Source: Rugamonas fusca (lineage in GTDB: Bacteria > Pseudomonadota > Gammaproteobacteria > Burkholderiales > Burkholderiaceae_D). From it: a stretch of DNA of 64,000 nucleotides. Of this stretch, positions 25,902 to 37,636 are shown piece after piece (position 1 is the stretch's first letter; every line of letters starts with the position of its first letter). The stretch lies in NCBI RefSeq assembly GCF_014042365.1, contig NZ_JACEZS010000014.1:62001-126000 (forward strand). Direction: 5' to 3'. The notes under the pieces are model-generated. The model searched no databases. It saw only the letters and a list, made by a program, of their open reading frames with translations, and was not told where the DNA came from. The position numbers and the translations under genes were made by a program.

Positions 25902-26870
25902 ATGGGGAGCATGACAACCAGACGTCGACTGCTGCTTTGCGCATGCGCCTTGCTGGCGCTGGCGGCGCTGCCGGTGCCGTACGCCGCCGCGCGCGAGCTC
26001 GATATCGTCTTCATCCCCAAGGCCCGCGACCAGGATTTCTGGACCTTCATGCGCCAGGGCGTCGAGCAAGCCGTGCGCGAAGCGGGCGATGTGAAGCTGA
26101 CCTGGCGCGGCCCGGCCAGCAACGACGATATCGATTCCCAGATCCAGATCCTGGGCGTGTACACGCGCCCCGGCGTGGATGCCATCATCATCGCGCCCAC
26201 CGACCGCTTGCGCCTGGTGGCGCCGGTGCGCAAGGCGGCCGCGCTGGGCATCAGGATCGTCGTCGTCGATTCGGGCCTGGCCGATAAAACCCCCGTCAAT
26301 TTCATCAGCACCGACAACGTGGCGGCCGGCCGCCTGGCGGCCGAGCGCCTGGCGGGGCAGTTGACGGGACCGGCCACCGTGGCCGTGCTGCGCACGGTGG
26401 CGGGCAGCGCCTCCACCGATGAGCGGGCCGAAGGCTTTCTGGCTTACCTGCGCAAATTCGCGCCGCAGATCAGCGTGGTGGCCGACGAATATGGTGGCGG
26501 CACGCGCGGCAAGGCTTACCACAAGGCCCTGGCCATGCTGGAACAGCGGCCCGGCGTGGATGGCATTTTCGCCGTCAACGAATCGTCCAGCGACGGCATG
26601 CTGCGGGCGCTGCGGCAAGCCGGGCTGGCCGGCAGGAAGAAATTCGTCGGCTTCGACACCACCGACTTCCTGCTGGAGGGCGTGCGCAAGGGCGAGATCC
26701 AGAGCCTCATCATCCAGAACCCGCGCCAGATGGGCTACCTGGGCATGAAGGCCGCCGTCGCGGCGGTGCGGGGCGAGCATGCCAGGGAGCCGGTCATCTA
26801 CACCCAGGCGGTGGCGGTCACGCTGGACAACCTGGATCGTCCGGACATCCACGATTTGCTGGTGCCCTGA
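25902..26870 (+). CDS. Periplasmic sugar-type substrate-binding protein
   Basis: This 322-residue protein has the ribose/LacI-like periplasmic binding fold. The signal peptide starts MGSMTTRRRLLL, a twin-Arg-like motif, and is cleaved near YAAA. Then come DIVFIPKARDQDFWTFMRQGVEQA, the IIIAPTD segment and DGIFAVNESSSDGMLRAL. The ATG at 25902 is 5-6 bases after AAGGGAGG. No ABC ATPase or permease gene is adjacent, so it either serves a distant transporter or feeds a sensor. The sugar cannot be read. Confidence 0.85.
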   Translation: MGSMTTRRRLLLCACALLALAALPVPYAAARELDIVFIPKARDQDFWTFMRQGVEQAVREAGDVKLTWRGPASNDDIDSQIQILGVYTRPGVDAIIIAPTDRLRLVAPVRKAAALGIRIVVVDSGLADKTPVNFISTDNVAAGRLAAERLAGQLTGPATVAVLRTVAGSASTDERAEGFLAYLRKFAPQISVVADEYGGGTRGKAYHKALAMLEQRPGVDGIFAVNESSSDGMLRALRQAGLAGRKKFVGFDTTDFLLEGVRKGEIQSLIIQNPRQMGYLGMKAAVAAVRGEHAREPVIYTQAVAVTLDNLDRPDIHDLLVP

Positions 26871-26894
26871 CGTGCCGGCCCGCCCCGCGCAGCG

Positions 26895-27809
26895 TCACAG
26901 CGTCTCGCGCACGTAAGGGAGTCCCACCTCGTCGTAGATCTCGTAGATCACGGCCAGCATGCTTTGCAGCTCCTCCGAGCGATCCAGCTTGCGCACGCTG
27001 AACATCACGGGCGAAATGGCGTGGCGGTCCGAGATGTCCCGGTAGACCACGTCGTCGCGCCGCATCCCTTTCACGCTCTCGGGCACCACGGCCACGCCCT
27101 GGCCGGCCGCCACCAGGCCGATGGCGATCTGCAGTTCGCGCACTTCCAGGATCTTGTGCGGCGTGATGGCCCGTTCCGTCAGCACGGCCAGCACCTGGTC
27201 GGCGAAGCTGGGGCGCGGCGTCTTGGGATACACGATCACCGATTCCATTTGCAGGTCCAGCAGCTTGACCGGATCGGTGGAGCTGGCCAGCGGATGGTTC
27301 GACGGCAGGGCCACGATCAGCCTTTCCTCGCGCAGCACGATGCGGCGGATATTCGGGTCCTCGCTCTTGACGCGGCCGAAGCCGACGTCGATCACGCCAT
27401 CCTTCAAGGCCTGGATCTGCTGCATGGTGGTCAGTTCGTGGAACGTCACATCGACGTTGGTATTGCGCTCGCGGAAGCGGCGCACGATCTGCGGCAGCAA
27501 GCCGTACAGGGTGGAGGCGACGAAGCCGATCGACAGGCTGCGCTCGATCTTGCCCACGCGCTGGGTCATGGTCTTCAACTCGGCCGCCTTGGCCAGCAGC
27601 TCCTGCGCGTGCGCGTGGAAGAAGTGGCCGGCCTCGGTCAGGCGCAGCGGCCGCGACCCCTTTTCGATCAGGTCCACCCCCAGCTCCTGCTCCAGCAACT
27701 GGATCTGCCGGCTCAGCGGCGGCTGGGCGATGAACAGCCGCTTGGCGGCGCGGGTGAAGTTCTTCTCGTCGGCGACGGCGACGAAGTAGCGCAAGTGACG
27801 TAATTCCAT
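26895..27809 (-). CDS. catM: LysR-family regulator of the cat/ben operon (CatM/BenM-like)
   Basis: This 304-residue LysR regulator resembles Acinetobacter CatM and BenM along its length: MELRHLRYFVAV, FTRAAKRLFIAQPPLSRQIQLLEQELGVDLIEKGSRPLRLTEAG, and EVRELQIAIGLVAAGQGVAVVP. Those proteins bind cis,cis-muconate (BenM also benzoate) and activate ben and cat genes. It is divergent from catB, and the gap carries ATAC-N7-GTAT and ATAC-N7-GTGT sites of the BenM/CatM kind. Autorepression is likely. Whether benzoate is a second effector cannot be judged. Confidence 0.88.
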   Translation of the reverse strand: MELRHLRYFVAVADEKNFTRAAKRLFIAQPPLSRQIQLLEQELGVDLIEKGSRPLRLTEAGHFFHAHAQELLAKAAELKTMTQRVGKIERSLSIGFVASTLYGLLPQIVRRFRERNTNVDVTFHELTTMQQIQALKDGVIDVGFGRVKSEDPNIRRIVLREERLIVALPSNHPLASSTDPVKLLDLQMESVIVYPKTPRPSFADQVLAVLTERAITPHKILEVRELQIAIGLVAAGQGVAVVPESVKGMRRDDVVYRDISDRHAISPVMFSVRKLDRSEELQSMLAVIYEIYDEVGLPYVRETL

Positions 27810-27812
27810 ACT

Positions 27813-27849
27813 ATACCTTTTAGGTATTAAAACAATACTAACTCAGTGT
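27813..27849. promoter_or_regulatory. CatM/BenM-type tandem operator
   Basis: ATAC-N7-GTAT (27813-27827) is an exact copy of the BenM/CatM consensus as I recall it. ATAC-N7-GTGT (27835-27849) follows 22 bases later with one mismatch. The first site lies 3 bases upstream of the regulator start, the second just before the catB promoter. Confidence 0.8.
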
Positions 27850-27876
27850 TGGACGGACGGATTTGCGTGGCATATC
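27849..27876 (+). promoter_or_regulatory. Putative promoter of the cat/ben operon
   Basis: TTGGAC (27849-27854) and CATATC (27871-27876) are 16 bases apart, directly after the second CatM site and 35 bases before catB. The weak -10 fits a promoter that needs the activator. Confidence 0.4.
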
Positions 27877-27910
27877 GTGTATCCATTGCGACCCATTATA
27901 CAAACTAAAT

Positions 27911-29020
27911 ATGATCACCCACATCGAAGTCATCCTGGCCGAGGTCCCCACCATCCGTGCGCACCGCCTGTCCGTGGCCACCATGCATACCCAGACCCTG
28001 GTGCTGGTCCGGGTGCGCTGCGCCGATGGCGTGGACGGCTGGGGCGAGGCGACCACCATCGGCGGCCTCAATTACGGCGAGGAGAGCCCGGACAGCATCA
28101 AGGCCAACATCGACCGCCATATCGCGCCGCTGCTGATCGGCATGGACGCGCGCCAGGTGGCCAAGGCCATGGCCAAGGTGCGCAAGGTGATCCAGGGCAA
28201 CCGCTTCGCCAAGTGCGCCATCGAGACGGCCTTGCTGGACGCGCAATCGCGGCGGCTGGGCGTGCCGCTGAGCGAACTGCTGGGCGGCCGGGTGCGCGAC
28301 GCGCTGCCCGTGGCCTGGACCCTGGCCAGCGGCGACACGGCCACCGATATCGCCGAAGCCGAGCAGATGCTGGAACTGCGCCGCCACAACATCTTCAAGC
28401 TCAAGATCGGCGCCCGCCCCGTGGCCGACGACGTGGCCCACGTGCTGGCCATCAAGAAGGCGCTGGGCGACGCCGTCAGCGTGCGCGTCGACGTCAACCA
28501 GGCCTGGTCCGAACTGGACGCGGTGCGCGGCATCGCGGCGCTGGAGGCCGGCGGCATCGACCTGATCGAACAGCCGGTGCGGGCCGAACACAAGGCCGCC
28601 ATGGCCCGTCTGGCGCAGCGCTACGCGGTGGCCCTGATGGCCGACGAGGCCCTGCATGGCCCGCTCGATGCGCTCGACTTCGTGCGCCACGACGGCGCCG
28701 ACGTCTTCGCCGTCAAGATCACCCAGTCCGGCGGCCTGCTGCCGGCGGCCCAGGTGGCGGCGCTGGCGCAACTGGCCGGCATCGGCCTGTATGGCGGCAC
28801 CATGCTCGAAGGGGGCGTGGGCACGGCCGCCTCGGCCCAGCTGTTCTCCACGTTCGGCGAGCTGGCCTTCGGCACCGAATTGTTTGGCCCCTTGCTGCTG
28901 ACCCAGGAGGTGCTGCGCACGCCGCTGGTCTACCAGGACTTCATGCTGCACGTGCCCACCGGCCCCGGCCTGGGCGTGGAGCCGGACCTGGACAAGCTGC
29001 GCGACCTGCGCCGCCGTTGA
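27911..29020 (+). CDS. catB: Muconate cycloisomerase
   Basis: This 369-residue enzyme of the enolase superfamily converts cis,cis-muconate to muconolactone in the catechol branch of the 3-oxoadipate pathway. The catalytic lysine motif is FKLKIG (KxK). Metal ligands lie in VRVDVNQAW, LIEQPV and MADEAL, with the second Lys in FAVKITQSGG. It is the first gene of the plus-strand operon and starts about 100 bases from the divergent catM-like gene. A chloromuconate variant cannot be excluded, but linkage to ben genes favours the ordinary pathway. Confidence 0.94.
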   Translation: MITHIEVILAEVPTIRAHRLSVATMHTQTLVLVRVRCADGVDGWGEATTIGGLNYGEESPDSIKANIDRHIAPLLIGMDARQVAKAMAKVRKVIQGNRFAKCAIETALLDAQSRRLGVPLSELLGGRVRDALPVAWTLASGDTATDIAEAEQMLELRRHNIFKLKIGARPVADDVAHVLAIKKALGDAVSVRVDVNQAWSELDAVRGIAALEAGGIDLIEQPVRAEHKAAMARLAQRYAVALMADEALHGPLDALDFVRHDGADVFAVKITQSGGLLPAAQVAALAQLAGIGLYGGTMLEGGVGTAASAQLFSTFGELAFGTELFGPLLLTQEVLRTPLVYQDFMLHVPTGPGLGVEPDLDKLRDLRRR

Positions 29021-29047
29021 ACCAACAGCCCATCAAGGAGAGACACG

Positions 29048-29338
29048 ATGTTATTCCACGTACGCATGGATGTGAACCTGCCGCCGGCCATGCCGCATGA
29101 GCAGGCCGAGGAACTCAAGCGCAGCGAGCGCGAACTGGCCCAGCGCCTGCAGCGCGACGGCCAGTGGCGCCACCTGTGGCGCATCGCCGGCCAGTACGCC
29201 AACGTCAGCATCTTCGACGTCGACAGCGTCGACACGCTGCACGCGCTGCTGACGTCACTGCCGCTGTTCCCGTACATGCAGATCCAGATCATGCCGCTGT
29301 GCCGCCACCCCTCGTCGGTGCGCGACGGCGACGCCTGA
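29048..29338 (+). CDS. catC: Muconolactone delta-isomerase
   Basis: This 96-residue enzyme forms the large ring-shaped oligomers typical of the family. It shifts the double bond of muconolactone to give 3-oxoadipate enol-lactone. Marks are MLFHVRMDVNLPPAMP at the start and WRIAGQYANVSIFDVDSVDTLHALLTSLPLFPYM. The length matches the family. It lies 27 bases after catB with an AAGGAGAGACACG ribosome site. Confidence 0.95.
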   Translation: MLFHVRMDVNLPPAMPHEQAEELKRSERELAQRLQRDGQWRHLWRIAGQYANVSIFDVDSVDTLHALLTSLPLFPYMQIQIMPLCRHPSSVRDGDA

Positions 29339-29379
29339 CCCCAACGCAACCGACCACCACCACCACGAAGGAGACTAGC

Positions 29380-30300
29380 ATGACCCATACCGACATCGAC
29401 ACCCTGGTTAGCAGCTGGATCAGCGCACCAGCCACCGGCCCCGTGAACCCGCGCGTGCAGCAGGTGATGCTGCGCCTGGTGGGCGACCTGTGCAAGGCGA
29501 TCGAAGACCTCGACATCCAGCCCAGCGAATTCTGGAAAGGCCTGGAGTACCTGAGCGAAGCGGGCGCCCGCAATGAACTGGGCCTGCTGGCGCCGGGCCT
29601 GGGCCTGGAGCGCTTCCTCGACATCCGCGCCGACGAGGCCGAAGCGCGCGCCGGCCTCACCGGCGGCACCCCGCGCACCATCGAAGGCCCGCTGTACGTG
29701 GCCGGCGCGCCAGAGAGCAAGGGCTACGCCCGGCTCGACGACGGCACCGAGAGCGACCGCGCCGAAGTGCTGTTCATGCAGGGCACGGTACGCGATCAGG
29801 ATGGCAACCCACTGCCGGGCGCCAAGGTGGAAGTGTGGCACTGCAACCTGCTGGGCAACTACTCCTTCTTCGACAAGACCCAGTCGCACTTCAACCTGCG
29901 CCGCACCATCATCGCCGACGGCGAGGGCCGTTACCAGCTGCGCAGCATCCTGCCGGTCGGTTACTCCTGCCCGCCGGACGGCACCACCCAGCGCCTGCTG
30001 GACCAGCTGGGCCGCCATGGCAACCGTCCGGCCCACATCCACTTCTTCATCAGCGCCGCCGGCCAGCGCAAGCTGACCACCCAGATTAACATCGACGGCG
30101 ACCAATACCTGTGGGACGACTTCGCGTTCGCCAGCCGCGAAGGCCTGGTGCCGCCCGTGCGCCGCGTCAGCGAGCCGGCCGCCATCGCCGCCAAGGGCTT
30201 GCAGGCGCCGTACGCCGAGATCGATTTCGACTTCCAGCTGTATGCCGACACGCCAGTGGCGCCCGCCACCGTGGTGCAACGCGTGCGCGCCGCCGCCTGA
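29380..30300 (+). CDS. catA: Catechol 1,2-dioxygenase (intradiol)
   Basis: This 306-residue non-haem Fe(III) enzyme opens the catechol ring between the hydroxyls to form cis,cis-muconate. The iron ligands are visible as Y106 (EGPLYVAG), Y195 (PVGYSCP), H219 and H221 (RPAHIHFF). The substrate segment [20 protein letters not shown] is that of catechol rather than chlorocatechol or hydroxyquinol enzymes. The ATG at 29380 is preceded by GAAGGAGACTAGC. The order catB-catC-catA is followed directly by benA. Confidence 0.96.
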   Translation: MTHTDIDTLVSSWISAPATGPVNPRVQQVMLRLVGDLCKAIEDLDIQPSEFWKGLEYLSEAGARNELGLLAPGLGLERFLDIRADEAEARAGLTGGTPRTIEGPLYVAGAPESKGYARLDDGTESDRAEVLFMQGTVRDQDGNPLPGAKVEVWHCNLLGNYSFFDKTQSHFNLRRTIIADGEGRYQLRSILPVGYSCPPDGTTQRLLDQLGRHGNRPAHIHFFISAAGQRKLTTQINIDGDQYLWDDFAFASREGLVPPVRRVSEPAAIAAKGLQAPYAEIDFDFQLYADTPVAPATVVQRVRAAA

Positions 30301-30314
30301 GAGAGAGCGCCATC

Positions 30315-31681
30315 ATGATCCCCATCCATCCCGCCGCCGCGCCCACGATCGAGAGCCTGGACGGCTTCCTGATCGAGGACAAGGAGCGCGGCGACTATCG
30401 CCTGCACCGCCGCGCCTTCACCGACCCGGCCCTGTTCGAACTGGAGATGAAGCATATCTTCGAGGGCAACTGGATTTATCTCGCCCACGAGAGCCAGATC
30501 CCGAACAACAACGACTACTACAGCACCCACATCGGGCGCCAGCCGGTGTTCATCGCCCGTAACCGCCAGGGCGAGCTCAATGCCTTCATCAACGCCTGCA
30601 CCCACCGCGGCGCGCAGCTGTGCCGCCACAAGCGCGGCAACAAGGCCACCTACACCTGCCCGTTCCATGGCTGGACCTTCAGCAACAACGGCAAGCTGCT
30701 CAAGGTGAAGGACCCGGAGGACGCCGGTTACCCGGACTGCTTCAACAAGGAAGGCTCGCACGACCTGAAGAAGGTGGCCCGTTTCGAGAGCTACAAGGGC
30801 TTCCTGTTCGGCAGCCTCAATCCGGACGTGCTGCCGCTGGCCGAATTCCTGGGCGAGGCGGGCAAGATCATCGACATGATCGTCAACCAGTCGCCGGACG
30901 GACTGGAAGTGTTGCGCGGCTCGTCCACCTACACCTTCGAAGGCAACTGGAAGCTGCAGGCCGAAAACGGCGCGGATGGCTATCACGTCTCGGCCGTGCA
31001 CTGGAACTACGCGGCCACCACCAGCCGCCGCAAGGAGCAGACCGAGACCCGTCCCGACAATATCCGCGCCATGGACGCGGGCAAGTGGGGCAAGCAGGGC
31101 GGCGGCTTCTACGCCTTCGAGCATGGCCACATGCTGCTGTGGACGCAGTGGGCCAATCCGCAGGACCGGCCCAACTTCCCGCGCCGCGAGGAATACGCGC
31201 AGCGCTTCGGCGGCGCCACGGCCGACTGGATGATAGGCCGCTCGCGCAACCTGTGCCTGTATCCGAACGTGTACCTGATGGACCAGTTCGGGTCGCAGAT
31301 CCGCCTGCTGCGCCCCCTGTCGGTGGACAAGACGGAAGTGACGATCTACTGCATCGCGCCCAAGGGCGAGCCGGACGAGGCGCGTGCGCGCCGCATCCGC
31401 CAGTACGAGGACTTTTTCAACGTCAGCGGCATGGCCACGCCGGACGACCTGGAGGAGTTCCGCGCCTGCCAGCAGGGCTACCTGGGCAGCGCGCTGGAAT
31501 GGAACGACATGTGCCGCGGCAGCACGCACTGGATCGAAGGCGCCGACGCGGCCGCCCGTGAAATCGGCCTGCAGCCGGTGATGAGCGGCCTGAAGACGGA
31601 GGACGAAGGCTTGTACACCATCCAGCACCGCTACTGGCTGGACGTGATGCGGCGCGCCGTGGGCGGCGAAGGAGAGCAGGC

Positions 31682-31685
<4 letters not shown>
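30315..31685 (+). CDS. benA: Benzoate 1,2-dioxygenase, alpha (large) subunit
   Basis: This 456-residue ring-hydroxylating oxygenase subunit converts benzoate to its cis-1,2-dihydrodiol-1-carboxylate together with BenB and BenC. The Rieske cluster ligands are C95, H97, C115 and H118 ([17 protein letters not shown]). The mononuclear iron His pair is H224 and H229 in [10 protein letters not shown]. It starts 14 bases after catA and overlaps benB by four bases. Anthranilate or toluate dioxygenases are close relatives, but the benABCD-catA context fits benzoate. Confidence 0.93.
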
Positions 31686-34016
<2,331 letters not shown>

Positions 34017-34041
34017 TCCACACCATACCGGGAGCCAGGCC

Positions 34042-34821
34042 ATGCCTGTAGTACGCAGCAACGATATCGACATTCATTTTGAGACCGAGGGCGATCGGCA
34101 TCTGCCGGCGCTGCTGTTCTCCAATTCGCTGGGCACCGACTGGCGCATGTGGCAGCCGCAGGCCGAGCATCTGCGCAGTCGCTTCCACGTGATCCGCTAC
34201 GATACCCGCGGCCACGGCCAATCGGGCACGCCGTCCGGCCCCTGCAGTCTGGCGCAACTGGGGCACGATGTGCTGGCGCTGCTCGACCACCTGGACATCG
34301 AGCGCGCCCACGTGTGCGGCATCTCGATGGGCGGCGCCACGGCGCAGTGGCTGGGCATCTACGCGCCGCAGCGGCTGCGCAAGCTGGTGATCGCCAATTC
34401 GGCGGCCCGCATCGGCACCGAGGCGGGCTGGCGCGAGCGCGCCGCGCTGGCCCGCCGGGAAGGGCTGGACGACATCGCCGATGGCGCCCCGGCGCGCTGG
34501 TTCGGGCCCGCGTTCGCGGCCGCCGAACCGCAGGCGGTGGCGGCGCTGGTGGCCACGCTGCGCGCCGGCAGCGCCCATGGTTACGCCGCCTGCTGCGATG
34601 CGCTGGCGGGCGCCGACCTGCGCCCGCAGCTGCCATTGATCGCCGCGCCCACCCTGATCATCGCCGGCGCCGCCGATCCGGTGACGACGGTGGTCGACGC
34701 GCAAGCCATGCGGCAGTTGATCCCGCACGCCGAACTGGTAACGCTGGCCGCCTCGCACATCTCGAACATCGAGGCGGCGCCGGCGTTCAACGAGGCCCTG
34801 GCCAATTTCCTGGCCGATTGA
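34042..34821 (+). CDS. catD: 3-Oxoadipate enol-lactonase
   Basis: This 259-residue alpha/beta hydrolase opens 3-oxoadipate enol-lactone to 3-oxoadipate. The nucleophile elbow is GISMGGATAQW with Ser, preceded by the family segment FSNSLGTDWRMWQPQ, and the catalytic His is in ASHISNIE. The enzyme from the protocatechuate branch is called PcaD. I use catD because the gene lies in the cat/ben operon. It begins 25 bases after benD. Confidence 0.92.
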   Translation: MPVVRSNDIDIHFETEGDRHLPALLFSNSLGTDWRMWQPQAEHLRSRFHVIRYDTRGHGQSGTPSGPCSLAQLGHDVLALLDHLDIERAHVCGISMGGATAQWLGIYAPQRLRKLVIANSAARIGTEAGWRERAALARREGLDDIADGAPARWFGPAFAAAEPQAVAALVATLRAGSAHGYAACCDALAGADLRPQLPLIAAPTLIIAGAADPVTTVVDAQAMRQLIPHAELVTLAASHISNIEAAPAFNEALANFLAD

Positions 34822-34906
34822 AGGGCGCCCGCCGCCGCGCTTGCAGCACCCCATGACGGACCGCCACCGATAAGGGCGGCCGGACTTCACAACAACAGGA
34901 GACACG

Positions 34907-36187
34907 ATGCACCAGGCTGCCCGCCATCAGCAGGACCCGTCACGCCCGGACGCACCGCCCGAACCGGCCGGTGCGCCGCGCGCGGCCAGCGGTTCCTTGC
35001 GCCTGTTTTTCGCTGACTGGTCCCTGTCGGCCATGGTGGCGGGCTTCCTGGCCGTGCTGGTGTCCTTGTCCGGCCCGCTCACCATCTTCTACCAGGCCGC
35101 CCAGGCGGCGCATATGTCCAACGAGATGTTCGCCTCGTGGGTGTGGGGCATTTGCGTGGGCGCCGCCGTGGCGGGAATATTCCTGAGCTGGGTGTTGAAG
35201 GCGCCCGTCATCACGGCCTGGTCGGCGCCCGGCACGGCGCTGCTGATTCCCCTGTTCCCCGGCCTGTCGATTCACGAGGCGGTGGGCGCCTACATCACGG
35301 CCGCCGTGCTGCTGCTGGCGATTGGCCTGTCGGGTGGCTTCAACCGGCTGATGGCGCACGTCCCCAAGGGCATCGCCAGCGGCATGATGGCCGGTATCCT
35401 GCTGCCGTTCGGGCTGAACGCGTTCAAGGGCAGCGGCACGCTGCCGCTGCTCACCGGCGGCATGATCATTTCCTTCCTCATTTACAAGCGCTGCTTCCCG
35501 CGCTACAGCGTGGTGCTGTTGCTGGCGACGGGCGCCGCCATCGCCGGCGCCACCGGCCTGACCCATTTCGGCGGCGTGCGGCTGGAACTGGTCGCGCCGC
35601 ACTTCATCGCCCCGGCATGGTCGTGGACCAGCACTTTCAGCCTGGCCTTGCCGCTGGTGCTGACCACGCTCACGGGCCAGTACCTGCCCGGCATGGCCAT
35701 CCTGCGCTCCAGCGGCTACGACAGCCCGGCGCGCCCCATCATCGTCGTCAACAGCCTGGCCTCGCTGGCCACGGCGCTGGCGGGCGGCATCACGATCGCC
35801 ATCGCCGCCATCACGGCCGCCATGTGCACCGGCCGCGACGCCCATGAGGACCCGGCCCGGCGCTACGTGGCCGGCATTGCCAATGGTTTGTTCTACCTGC
35901 TGGCCGGCGCCTGCGGCGGCTCGGTCGTGATGCTGTTTGGCGCCTTGCCGCATGAACTGATCGTCACCCTGGCCGGCCTGGCGCTGCTGGGACCCGTCAC
36001 GGTCAACCTGGTCCATATCGCTTCCGCGCCGGAGCGCGACGCGGCCGTGCTCACATTCCTGGCCACGGCGTCCGGCATGACCTTGTTCGGCCTGGGCTCG
36101 GCCTTCTGGGGCATTGTGATCGGCGTGATCGCGCACCGCCTGCTGCGTGCCGAAACACCCGCCCCGGCCGCGCCAAAGCAAAACTGA
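34907..36187 (+). CDS. benE: Benzoate/H+ symporter, BenE family
   Basis: This 426-residue inner-membrane transporter has about twelve hydrophobic helices after a polar N-terminus of 30-40 residues. Marks include FYQAAQAAHMSNEMFASWVWGI, WSAPGTALL and TGQYLPGMAILRSSGY. BenE proteins import benzoate with protons. It is placed 85 bases after catD with CAACAGGAGACACG before the ATG, probably in the same operon. A second, unrelated benzoate-type carrier (BenK) follows. Confidence 0.93.
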   Translation: MHQAARHQQDPSRPDAPPEPAGAPRAASGSLRLFFADWSLSAMVAGFLAVLVSLSGPLTIFYQAAQAAHMSNEMFASWVWGICVGAAVAGIFLSWVLKAPVITAWSAPGTALLIPLFPGLSIHEAVGAYITAAVLLLAIGLSGGFNRLMAHVPKGIASGMMAGILLPFGLNAFKGSGTLPLLTGGMIISFLIYKRCFPRYSVVLLLATGAAIAGATGLTHFGGVRLELVAPHFIAPAWSWTSTFSLALPLVLTTLTGQYLPGMAILRSSGYDSPARPIIVVNSLASLATALAGGITIAIAAITAAMCTGRDAHEDPARRYVAGIANGLFYLLAGACGGSVVMLFGALPHELIVTLAGLALLGPVTVNLVHIASAPERDAAVLTFLATASGMTLFGLGSAFWGIVIGVIAHRLLRAETPAPAAPKQN

Positions 36188-36250
36188 TTCACCTGTTCCA
36201 ACGTCGTATCGATCGCAGTACCCACACCTACAACACAGAGGGAGACAAAC

Positions 36251-37609
36251 ATGCAGCAAATCGATGTTCAACAACTGTCGGATGGAGCGCGCTTCAATCG
36301 CTTCCATGCCGGCGTGCTGGCCTGGTGCGCCGTCATCATCATCTGCGACGGCTACGACCTGGCCGTGGCCGGGATCGCACTGCCTTCGATCATGAAGGCC
36401 ATGGGCGTGACGGCCCAGAACGCGGGCTTCATGGTCAGCTCGGCGCTGTTCGGCATGATGTTCGGCGCCATCTTCCTCGGTTCCGTGGCCGACCGCATCG
36501 GCCGCCGCTACGCCATCGCCATCTGCCTGGCGCTGTTCAGCGTGTTCACGGCCGCCGCCGGCCTGGCGCACGACCCTTATCTGTTCAGCGCCATGCGCTT
36601 CCTGGCCGGCCTCGGCATCGGCGGCGTGATGCCCAACGTGGTGGCGCAGATGACCGAGTACTCACCGCGCCGCATCCGCGCCACCATGGTCACGCTGATG
36701 TTCAGCGGCTATGCGGTGGGCGGCATGCTGGCGGCGCTGCTGGGCAAGGGGCTGATCGAGTCCTACGGCTGGTCGTCCGTGTTCCTGGCCGCCGGGGTGC
36801 CGGTGGTGCTGATCCCGTTCATCCTCCGGAGCTTGCCGGAGTCGATGCCGTTCCTGATTCGCCGCCAGCGCTTCGATGAGCTCAAGCGCATCCTGGCCCG
36901 CATCGAGCCGCAATACCTGCCCGGCGCGCGCGACCAGTTCGTGTCGGCCGGCAGGGAGCGCGCAGGCGCCGCTTCCATCGGCCAGTTGTTCCAGGAGGGC
37001 CGTGGCTTCAGCACCGCCATGTTCTGGGTGGCCTTTTTCATGTGCCTGTTCATGGTCTATGCGCTCAGTTCCTGGCTCACCAAGCTGATGGCCAGCGCTG
37101 GCTACAGCCTCGGTTCGGCGCTGACGTTCGTGCTGGTGCTGAACTTTGGCGCCGTGATCGGCGCCATCGGCGGCGGCTGGCTGGCCGACCGCTTCCACAT
37201 CAAGTACGTCCTGGTGGGCATGTATGCGCTGGCCGCCGTGTCGATCACCCTGCTCGGCTTCAAGGTACCCACGGCCGCGCTGTTCGTGCTGGTCGGCCTG
37301 GCCGGCGCGTCCACCATTGGCACCCAGATCGTCACCTATGCCTACGCGGGCCAGTTCTACCCGGCCGCCGTGCGCGCCACCGGCATCGGCTGGGCCTCCG
37401 GTGTGGGCCGTGGCGGCGCCATCATCGCCCCGATCGCCATTGGCACGCTGGTCGGCCTGGCCTTGCCGCTGGAGCAGAACTTCATGGCGATCTCCGTTCC
37501 CGCCGTGATCGCGACCATCGCGGTGGCGCTGATCCGGCACGGCCGCTCCGCATCGGCCGTCCAGGAGGGCGGCGATGCGGCGGGTGGCTTGCGCACGGCG
37601 GCCGCTTAA
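36251..37609 (+). CDS. benK: MFS aromatic acid:H+ symporter (BenK/PcaK-like)
   Basis: This 452-residue major facilitator of the aromatic acid:H+ symporter family has twelve helices. The first helix contains the DGYDLAVAGIALP motif essential in PcaK and BenK, and the loop 2-3 motif is GSVADRIGRRY. Location after benE makes benzoate the likely substrate, though 4-hydroxybenzoate or muconate are possible. It is the last gene of the ten-gene plus-strand operon; the next gene converges 27 bases downstream. No strong terminator is visible. Confidence 0.88.
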   Translation: MQQIDVQQLSDGARFNRFHAGVLAWCAVIIICDGYDLAVAGIALPSIMKAMGVTAQNAGFMVSSALFGMMFGAIFLGSVADRIGRRYAIAICLALFSVFTAAAGLAHDPYLFSAMRFLAGLGIGGVMPNVVAQMTEYSPRRIRATMVTLMFSGYAVGGMLAALLGKGLIESYGWSSVFLAAGVPVVLIPFILRSLPESMPFLIRRQRFDELKRILARIEPQYLPGARDQFVSAGRERAGAASIGQLFQEGRGFSTAMFWVAFFMCLFMVYALSSWLTKLMASAGYSLGSALTFVLVLNFGAVIGAIGGGWLADRFHIKYVLVGMYALAAVSITLLGFKVPTAALFVLVGLAGASTIGTQIVTYAYAGQFYPAAVRATGIGWASGVGRGGAIIAPIAIGTLVGLALPLEQNFMAISVPAVIATIAVALIRHGRSASAVQEGGDAAGGLRTAAA

Positions 37610-37636
37610 GGATGCCTGAGGGCCGCCAAGGCAGCC

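Noticed and set aside
34940..36571. A 543-codon open frame on the minus strand opposite benE
   Set aside because: Composition of a shadow frame (Gln/Gly/Arg/His-rich) and no motif; benE on the plus strand is clear.
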